Source: Pseudomonadota bacterium (lineage in GTDB: Bacteria > Pseudomonadota > Gammaproteobacteria > Pseudomonadales > Azotimanducaceae). From it: DNA of 9,808 bases. The stretch is from the NCBI GenBank assembly GCA_027622495.1, contig JAQBYL010000136.1, positions 1 through 9,808 on the forward strand. The letters run 5' to 3'. A model generated the notes under the pieces. That model worked only from the letters and a program-made list of their open reading frames with translations. It had not been told where the DNA came from and made no database searches. Shown here piece by piece: positions 6,059 through 9,808 of the stretch. Made by a program: the position numbers and the translations under genes. The first letter of the stretch is position 1; each line of letters begins with the position of its first letter.

Positions 6059-6628
6059 ATGATTCGACGGAACCGTTCGCTGCAATACACTGCCTGGGTG
6101 CTCCTTACCCTGAGCCTTGCTGCCTGCTCGTCAATCGATCTGGAAGAGACCATCCCGCTTGTCTTTGATCTGAATGGTGAATGGCAGATCAATCACGAAC
6201 TGTCGGATCTGCCCCCTGACCAGCGCAAAATGATGGAACAGGCCCAGCGTCGCGACATGGAACACCGCCCCAACTCGAGTAATCGGGCCATACGCAATGC
6301 TGGTAGTGCGATGTCGTTTGTTAACCATGATTTTCCGGTCCTGGTTGCCAACGAGATGAAGATCGAACAGAACGCCGATTCCATGGGGATTCGGTACGAC
6401 AAGGGGGCCTATCGGGACGTATCGTGGGGCTACCGTGAACGGGGTTTGTGGGAAGTCACGGCGGGTTGGTCAGTCGAAGGCAATCTGGTGATCTATTCAG
6501 AAACAGACGACGCAGAAGTAACCGAGACCTACTCACTGCAGGACGGCCGCAAGCGGCTGGTAGTAGTGATTCAGGTCGACGTGGACCGCGAGAATTTTAT
6601 CGTCACCCGCGTGTATGATCGTGGTTAA
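6059..6628 (+). CDS. Lipoprotein of unknown function
   Basis: A 189-aa protein. The N-terminus is a lipoprotein signal: R-R-N-R-S, then V-L-L-T-L-S-L-A-A-C with the lipobox L-A-A-C. The mature protein begins S-S-I-D-L-E-E. It contains F-D-L-N-G-E-W-Q-I-N near the start, a polar Met/Gln/Arg-rich helix (D-Q-R-K-M-M-E-Q-A-Q-R-R) and a beta-rich second half (G-L-W-E-V-T-A-G-W-S-V-E-G-N-L-V-I-Y) that looks like a small beta-barrel or lipocalin-like fold, though no family is recognised. The start at 6059 is preferred over the ATG at 6047 because it gives the compact signal; AGG at 6044-6046 is 12 nt upstream. The longer open frame back to 5762 is an antisense shadow of the acyltransferase. It ends 32 nt before the SDR gene and may be co-transcribed with it. 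Confidence 0.75.
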   Translation: MIRRNRSLQYTAWVLLTLSLAACSSIDLEETIPLVFDLNGEWQINHELSDLPPDQRKMMEQAQRRDMEHRPNSSNRAIRNAGSAMSFVNHDFPVLVANEMKIEQNADSMGIRYDKGAYRDVSWGYRERGLWEVTAGWSVEGNLVIYSETDDAEVTETYSLQDGRKRLVVVIQVDVDRENFIVTRVYDRG

Positions 6629-6636
6629 AATAACCA
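6622..6636. repeat. Short perfect inverted repeat between lipoprotein and SDR genes
   Basis: TGGTTA-AAA-TAACCA, a 6-bp inverted repeat with a 3-bp centre. It overlaps the stop codon of the lipoprotein and lies 24 nt before the SDR start. It could be an operator or a minor hairpin; no U-tract follows, so it is not a convincing terminator. Confidence 0.4.
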
Positions 6637-6660
6637 GTTGTATGAGAGCCATATAAACAG

Positions 6661-7554
6661 ATGACCATTGCGTTCAACAAACGAAGCACAGCCGAGCAGG
6701 TTACCGAAGGTGTTGATCTGCACGGCAAAGTCGCCCTGGTAACCGGTGTCAATTCAGGTATTGGCACAGAAACACTGCGTATTCTCGCCCTGCGCGGCGC
6801 TCATGTTATCGGCACAGCCCGAACATTAGAAAAAGCCCGGGCCGGTTGTTCGGTCGCGCCTGACATGACCACACCGCTTGCCTGTGAGCTTACTGATCTA
6901 AAAAGTGTCCGCAATTGTGCAGAAGCCGTGCATCAGAAGTTTGATCGTCTGGACATAATCGTCGCGAATGCCGGAATCATGGCATTGCCGAAACTTCAGC
7001 AGGCCAACGGTCTGGAGATGCAGTTTGCGACTAACCACCTCGGCCACTTTCTGTTGGTTGCACAACTGCTTGGCATGTTAGCCGATGATGCGCGGGTGGT
7101 GATGGTCAGCAGCGAAGGGCATAGATCAGCGCCTGCCGGTGGAATCCAGTTTGATAACCTGTCGGGAGAGGCGGGCTACAGCCCGTTGCGCGCATACGGC
7201 CAATCCAAGCTTGCGAACATCCTGTTTGCCAAGGCGTTGGCAAAGCGGGTTGCCGATGGTGTAGCCGTCAGCGCGCTGCATCCGGGTGTGATTGCGACTA
7301 ATCTGGGCCGGCACATTCCCAAGTGGATCGCCCTGCCACTTGCGCTGGTGTTTTTTCCGATGGCCAAAACAGTTGCGCAGGGTGCCGCCACAAGTTGCCT
7401 GCTCGCCACCCATCCGGACTATGCCGGAGTAAAAGGCAGCTACTTTTCGGACTGTAAGCCTGCCAGTGAAAGTGCCTATGCCAAAGACGAAGAGCTGGCA
7501 GAACGGTTGTGGAAGGTCTCCGAAGAACTCTGTGGCACTGTGGTTGCGATATAG
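6661..7554 (+). CDS. Short-chain dehydrogenase/reductase, NAD(P)-dependent
   Basis: A 297-aa classical SDR, a cytoplasmic oxidoreductase acting on alcohols, ketones or aldehydes. The Rossmann nucleotide site is T28-G-V-N-S-G-I-G35. N103-A-G-I-M107 is the NAG motif. The catalytic residues are Ser at 150/151 (M-V-S-S-E-G-H) and Y179-G-Q-S-K183 (YxxxK). The arginine at 54 (G-T-A-R) after the second beta strand suggests a preference for NADP(H). The segment L-H-P-G-V-I-A-T-N-L is the family's usual PG motif. The overall pattern, including S-S-E-G-H-R and the T-N-H-L-G-H-F segment, resembles the retinol-dehydrogenase/WWOX-like group of SDRs. The start is ATG at 6661; GAGAG lies 12 nt upstream, a loose fit. 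The substrate cannot be told. The broken GST gene follows after about 100 nt on the same strand. Confidence 0.92.
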   Translation: MTIAFNKRSTAEQVTEGVDLHGKVALVTGVNSGIGTETLRILALRGAHVIGTARTLEKARAGCSVAPDMTTPLACELTDLKSVRNCAEAVHQKFDRLDIIVANAGIMALPKLQQANGLEMQFATNHLGHFLLVAQLLGMLADDARVVMVSSEGHRSAPAGGIQFDNLSGEAGYSPLRAYGQSKLANILFAKALAKRVADGVAVSALHPGVIATNLGRHIPKWIALPLALVFFPMAKTVAQGAATSCLLATHPDYAGVKGSYFSDCKPASESAYAKDEELAERLWKVSEELCGTVVAI

Positions 7555-7655
7555 CGATCCACTGTCTGCCCGATTTCACTACCTGCAAGGTAATTGGTCT
7601 GCATCAACCGGCGGCCTGGAGTGATTGCGTACATGCAAATGCTCAGGAGACGTCG

Positions 7656-8116
7656 ATGTATTTATGGTCCGGAACGTTGAGTCCTTTCAGTGCAAAAGTG
7701 CGCATTGTCTTAGCCGAGAAAGGGCTGCCCATCGAGATCAGGGAAGTCCCCTGGTCGCGGCAGAACAAGTGGCACCCGAAGCCCAAGGCTTTTCTTGATG
7801 TGAGTCCGCGTGGCGAAGTACCGGTGCTGGTGGATGGTGGTCTCGCGGTATTCGATTCCTGGACGAACGGTACCCGGTGTCAGCACTCAGCGATTACACC
7901 ACAACCCTCGACCAGCGGTTGAAAGACCAGACCTATCTCTGCGGCGACTACGGCGCTGCCGACATCGCGACCTTCATGTGCTTCGGTTTTGCCCAGGTGC
8001 TGGGTGCGCCATTTGATGCGTATGCAAACGTCAACGAATGGTATCAGCGAGTGTACGCGCGGGATGCAGTCAGGCAGGAATTCGACGCCATGATGGTGGC
8101 TGCAGCATCGGCGTGA
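7656..8116 (+). pseudogene. Glutathione S-transferase, broken by internal deletion(s) and frameshift
   Basis: The start is clear: ATG 7656 with AGGAG 6 nt upstream. The first frame reads a GST thioredoxin-like domain: S-G-T-L-S-P-F-S-A-K-V-R-I-V-L-A-E-K-G-L, then G-E-V-P-V-L-V-D-G-G-L-A-V-F-D-S, which includes the cis-proline VPVL and the glutathione-binding D-S. Right after F-D-S the frame loses meaning and ends at 7922. A second frame takes over at 7859 with L-D-E-R-Y-P and continues into a C-terminal GST domain (T-L-D-Q-R-L-K-D-Q-T-Y-L-C-G-D-Y-G-A-A-D-I-A) ending at 8116. In GSTs a few residues normally separate the D-S from L-D-E-R-Y-P, and about 50 or more normally lie between the R-Y-P and the final segment. 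So material is missing at both joints, with a net frameshift. The result is about 150 coded residues instead of about 210. It is either a decaying gene or an assembly fault. Confidence 0.8.
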
Positions 8117-8171
8117 GATCGCGCTATGATGGATGCTCAACATTTTGTTCACGTGATGAGGAAGGGCGTCC

Positions 8172-8513
8172 ATGATCTACGAGATTCGCAACTACTACTT
8201 CGAACCAACCCGGCTTGCCGACTACCGGGACTGGATACAAAACCGCGCGATCGGTTATCTGAAAGCTAATCTTGATCTCAAAGGCTTCTGGATCAACACC
8301 CCCGAACCGCAGCAGGTCAACGGCGTACCAATGGATGATCTCGGCTCGGCAAACATCACCTGGATCCTCGGCTGGGACAATCTCGAAGAGCGCAATGCAA
8401 AGATGGCCACGGTGTTCACCGGGCCAGAGTGGGAGGCGATCTTCAAACACGTCCCCGGTGGCATGCAGAGTTATCTGCGCACGGAAGTGAAGTTTGCGGA
8501 TCAGATGGCTTAA
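8172..8513 (+). CDS. NIPSNAP-family protein
   Basis: A 113-aa protein with the NIPSNAP ferredoxin-like fold signature. It begins M-I-Y-E-I-R-N-Y, continues with a helix (R-L-A-D-Y-R-D-W-I), a core strand (G-F-W-I), the second-half N-I-T-W-I-L-G-W-D-N-L-E-E-R, and ends with W-E-A-I-F-K and Y-L-R-T-E-V-K-F. NIPSNAP proteins are small dimeric alpha-beta barrel proteins; bacterial members have no settled function and often sit beside oxidoreductases of small-molecule catabolism, as here. The start ATG has a strong AAGG(G) at 8162-8166 about 6 nt upstream. The VOC gene begins 5 nt after its stop, so the two form an operon. A TATGAT at 8125-8130 may be the -10 box, but no good -35 was found. Confidence 0.8.
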   Translation: MIYEIRNYYFEPTRLADYRDWIQNRAIGYLKANLDLKGFWINTPEPQQVNGVPMDDLGSANITWILGWDNLEERNAKMATVFTGPEWEAIFKHVPGGMQSYLRTEVKFADQMA

Positions 8514-8518
8514 TCTGA

Positions 8519-8941
8519 GTGTTTCAGATTCTGAGGCTTGATCATCTTGTCTTACGGGCCCGCGATCCTGAACGGCTGATCGCTTTTTATACTCAGGTGC
8601 TGGGTTGCAGCGTTGAGCGAGAGCTTGCTTCACTGGGTCTGACGCAACTGCGTGCCGGTGATTCATTGATTGATATCGTTGCTGCCGCAGGCGAGCTTGG
8701 GCAAATGAATGGCGGTGAGCCGGATCCAGATCGCCGCAATCTGGATCATTTCTGTTTGCGCATCAGCCCCTTTGATGAGGCTACAGTGCGCGCTCATCTG
8801 GCCGCACATGATGTGGAAGGCAGCGAAGTTCGTATGGTCTATGGAGCCGATGGCACCGGTCCATCGATCTACCTTAATGATCCCGAAGGCAACACTGTGG
8901 AGTTGAAAGGCCAGCCAACGAAGGCTCCGCTCAACAGCTGA
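8519..8941 (+). CDS. VOC-superfamily (glyoxalase/dioxygenase-like) metalloprotein
   Basis: A 140-aa protein, the usual size for a two-module vicinal-oxygen-chelate protein. Paired beta-alpha-beta-beta-beta modules are visible. Module one has L-D-H9-L-V-L-R-A-R-D-P-E-R with F-Y-T-Q-V-L-G-C. Module two has L-D-H77-F-C-L-R-I and the terminal Y-L-N-D-P-E-G-N-T-V-E128-L-K. H9, H77 and E128 sit at usual metal-ligand positions; the fourth ligand is not obvious. The pattern is that of glyoxalase-I-like and fosfomycin-resistance-like VOC proteins; the substrate is unknown. The start is GTG at 8519, 5 nt after the NIPSNAP stop and without a strong Shine-Dalgarno site, which suggests coupling to NIPSNAP translation. 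Confidence 0.85.
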   Translation: MFQILRLDHLVLRARDPERLIAFYTQVLGCSVERELASLGLTQLRAGDSLIDIVAAAGELGQMNGGEPDPDRRNLDHFCLRISPFDEATVRAHLAAHDVEGSEVRMVYGADGTGPSIYLNDPEGNTVELKGQPTKAPLNS

Positions 8942-8987
8942 TCTGTCCCGGTCGACCTCAACCGAGCAGTTGGTAGCTGGGTCGGGT

Positions 8988-9016
8988 TTGGTTGCGAAAA
9001 AGGAATCGGCTAGCAT
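8988..9016 (+). promoter_or_regulatory. Candidate promoter for the ArsC gene
   Basis: TTGGTT (8988-8993), a 17-nt spacer and TAGCAT (9011-9016) predict a transcript start near 9023, about 20 nt before the ATG at 9043. The match to sigma-70 consensus is only moderate. It supports translation from 9043 upstream of the TGA, rather than from the internal ATG at 9097. Confidence 0.35.
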
Positions 9017-9042
9017 AGGACCACACCAACAGCGAGACCCCC

Positions 9043-9396
9043 ATGGCCAAACTGACCCTGTACCACAACCCTGGCTGAGGCCAATCGCGCGGTGCGATGG
9101 AAATTCTCACCGAGCGAGGCGTCGAGTTCGATGCCGTCTTGTACCTCAATACCCCACCGACCCGGAAAGATCTGCAACGGATGATTGATCTGATTGAAGA
9201 TCCGCCGAGGGCGCTGGTGCGTAACGATAAGAATTTCAAAGCCTTAGGTTTGAATGCCGATGACTACACGAGTGTAGACGCGGTGGTTGAGCTGCTGCTT
9301 GAACACCCGAACCTGATGCAGCGGCCGGTTGCGATTAAAGGAAATCGGGCTGTGATTGCGCGGCCTTCAGCAAAGATCGAAACGCTGCTGGATTGA
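9043..9396 (+). CDS. arsC: Selenocysteine-containing arsenate reductase (ArsC family), TGA 9076-9078 read as Sec
   Basis: The frame runs from ATG 9043 (GAG 6 nt upstream) to TGA 9394-9396 with one internal TGA at codon 12, giving 117 residues. Read as Sec, the N-terminus is M-A-K-L-T-L-Y-H-N-P-G-U-G-Q-S-R-G, which matches the glutaredoxin-dependent ArsC active site (NPxCxxSR, with Cys12 in the plasmid R773 enzyme) exactly at the catalytic cysteine. Downstream, the arsenate-binding arginines known for that enzyme are present at the same numbers: R60 (A-L-V-R-N), R94 (Q-R-P-V-A-I) and R107 (A-R-P-S). Y-L-N-T-P-P-T-R also fits. The enzyme would reduce arsenate to arsenite with glutathione and glutaredoxin in the cytoplasm. 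A SECIS-like hairpin begins 2 nt after the TGA. A caller that treats TGA as stop would start at ATG 9097 and lose the active site. No arsR or efflux gene is visible. The alternative is a nonsense mutation (TGC or TGT to TGA) or sequencing error. Confidence 0.78.
9080..9120 (+). promoter_or_regulatory. Candidate bacterial SECIS element within the arsC coding sequence
   Basis: An imperfect hairpin can be drawn by hand. GCC 9080-9082 pairs with GGC 9118-9120; AA 9083-9084 is bulged. TCGC 9085-9088 pairs with GCGA 9114-9117, followed by a single G-A mismatch. CGGTG 9090-9094 pairs with CACCG 9108-9112. GA/TC (9096-9097 with 9105-9106) can extend the tip, leaving the apical loop TGGAAAT (9098-9104). 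That is 12 to 14 base pairs in total. The loop's GG lies about 20 nt after the TGA, in the range known for bacterial SECIS elements, which carry a conserved loop G bound by SelB. It also encodes ArsC residues 13-26, so the sequence serves two roles. Confidence 0.65.
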
Positions 9397-9429
9397 GGGT
9401 TTCTGTGCGCCCGGTCAGGGTTCCAGCGG

Positions 9430-9457
9430 TTGCAATTGAAGGATTGCCCGGTACACT
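9430..9457 (+). promoter_or_regulatory. Promoter of the tRNA-Asn gene
   Basis: TTGCAA (9430-9435) and TACACT (9452-9457) with a 16-nt spacer, followed by a GC-rich stretch (AGCGCGCC) just before the tRNA. A GC-rich discriminator is typical of stable-RNA promoters under stringent control. Confidence 0.6.
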
Positions 9458-9468
9458 AGCGCGCCTGT

Positions 9469-9544
9469 TCCGTCTTAGCTCAGTTGGTAGAGCAGCTGAC
9501 TGTTAATCAGCGGGTCGCTGGTTCGAGCCCAGCAGACGGAGCCA
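9469..9544 (+). tRNA. tRNA-Asn, anticodon GTT
   Basis: A complete 76-nt cloverleaf. The acceptor stem TCCGTCT (9469-9475) pairs with AGACGGA (9534-9540), followed by discriminator G and an encoded CCA (9542-9544). The D-arm is GCTC...GAGC with AGTTGGTAGA. The anticodon stem GCTGA/TCAGC carries the loop CTGTTAA with anticodon GTT at 9502-9504, which reads AAC/AAU. The T-arm is GCTGG-TTCGAGC-CCAGC. It has its own promoter and a hairpin just downstream. All parts are intact. Confidence 0.97.
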
Positions 9545-9550
9545 TCTTAC

Positions 9551-9572
9551 AAGCCCCGAATTCCGGGGCTTT
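9551..9572 (+). terminator. Terminator-like hairpin after tRNA-Asn
   Basis: AAGCCCCG (9551-9558), loop AATTC and CGGGGCTT (9564-9571) form a perfect 8-bp stem. The T-run is short (three T, 9570-9572), so termination may be weak, but the place and shape fit a rho-independent terminator for the tRNA transcript. Confidence 0.65.
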
Positions 9573-9808
9573 GCTGTGTCTGGAGCTTCTGAACCCCGCA
9601 TAAATCCTCAGTTATTGCCCTTGGAGCCTCCGCGAAGTCTTCTCGACCGCAGTAGACCTGAGTTACCAGAAGAAGACGGTACTATTGGTTTTTTGGGTAC
9701 TGACAAGTTAACGCTTTCGTCTTTCAGAAAGTGGGAATATGGAGTCAAATGCGGGCATTAAATTACATGGAAGTGGGGATATCCGTTCGACAAAAGGCAA
9801 AAACCATG
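9573..9808. other. AT-richer region after the tRNA, no recognised gene
   Basis: About 235 bases with visibly lower GC than the rest of the window. One short plus-strand open frame (9576-9761, GTG start, 61 codons) gives no family resemblance. Another frame opens with ATG at 9739 (M-E-S-N-A-G-I-K-L-H-G-S-G) and runs off the window end, possibly the start of a gene, but without a well-spaced Shine-Dalgarno site. No integrase, inverted repeat or copy of the tRNA 3' end was seen. Both open frames are doubtful. Confidence 0.4.

Noticed and set aside
9084..9098. Small perfect hairpin ATCGC-GCGGT-GCGAT just after the ArsC TGA
   Set aside because: Its loop is only about 10 nt from the TGA, closer than known bacterial SECIS loops, and it excludes the longer hairpin 9080-9120, which has the right spacing and a GG in its loop. 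It is kept only as a competing fold.
9097..9396. ArsC-like gene starting at the ATG at 9097
   Set aside because: This start omits the beta strand and the active-site loop that are clearly encoded in frame just upstream. The promoter-like and GAG signals fit the ATG at 9043.
1..9808. CRISPR array, insertion sequence or transposase
   Set aside because: No regularly spaced repeats, terminal inverted repeats or transposase motifs were seen on either strand. The only direct repeats are two 12-bp pairs.

Overview
The window looks like a stretch of chromosome from a moderately GC-rich Gram-negative bacterium, most likely a (marine-type) gammaproteobacterium. The evidence is the many exported proteins and lipoproteins, a LapG-type periplasmic cysteine proteinase, the mix of ATG, GTG and TTG starts, and a tRNA with an encoded CCA end. 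The assignment rests on gene content only. It holds about 13 protein genes (one cut by the window edge, one broken), one tRNA-Asn, and no insertion sequence or CRISPR array.

Layout. Positions 1-917 (+) carry the end of a luciferase-like flavin monooxygenase and a PaaI-type hotdog thioesterase. Positions 901-5214 hold an envelope block. It contains an exported HExxH metallopeptidase-like protein with TPR-like C-terminus (-), a divergent small secreted protein (+), and a translationally coupled pair on the minus strand: a LapG-like transglutaminase-like cysteine proteinase followed by a 76-aa secreted peptide. Divergent from that pair is a lipoprotein with a second transglutaminase-like domain plus TPRs (+). 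The divergent intergenic region 4008-4140 has back-to-back promoter-like elements around a perfect 17-bp palindrome. The TPR lipoprotein is cut by an in-frame TAA, after which the reading frame still reads like TPR. Positions 5339-6628 hold a PlsC-like acyltransferase (-) and a lipoprotein of unknown function (+). Positions 6661-8941 (+) carry an SDR oxidoreductase, a glutathione S-transferase broken by internal deletion and frameshift, a NIPSNAP protein and a VOC/glyoxalase-like protein, a set that resembles a small-molecule metabolism or detoxification neighbourhood.

The most notable feature is at 9043-9396. It is a glutaredoxin-dependent arsenate reductase (ArsC) reading frame in which the catalytic cysteine codon, residue 12, is an in-frame TGA (motif N-P-G-[TGA]-G-Q-S-R). 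The three arsenate-binding arginines known from the family fall at residues 60, 94 and 107. A 41-nt imperfect hairpin (9080-9120) starts two bases after the TGA and carries a GG in its apical loop about 20 nt downstream of the TGA, as expected for a bacterial SECIS element. The simplest reading is a selenocysteine-containing arsenate reductase. An ordinary gene caller would start this gene at the ATG at 9097, inside the hairpin, and lose the active site.

The window ends with tRNA-Asn(GTT), which has a good promoter and a terminator-like hairpin, and then about 235 bases of AT-richer sequence with no recognisable gene. That junction could be the edge of an integrated element, but no integrase or attachment repeat is visible.
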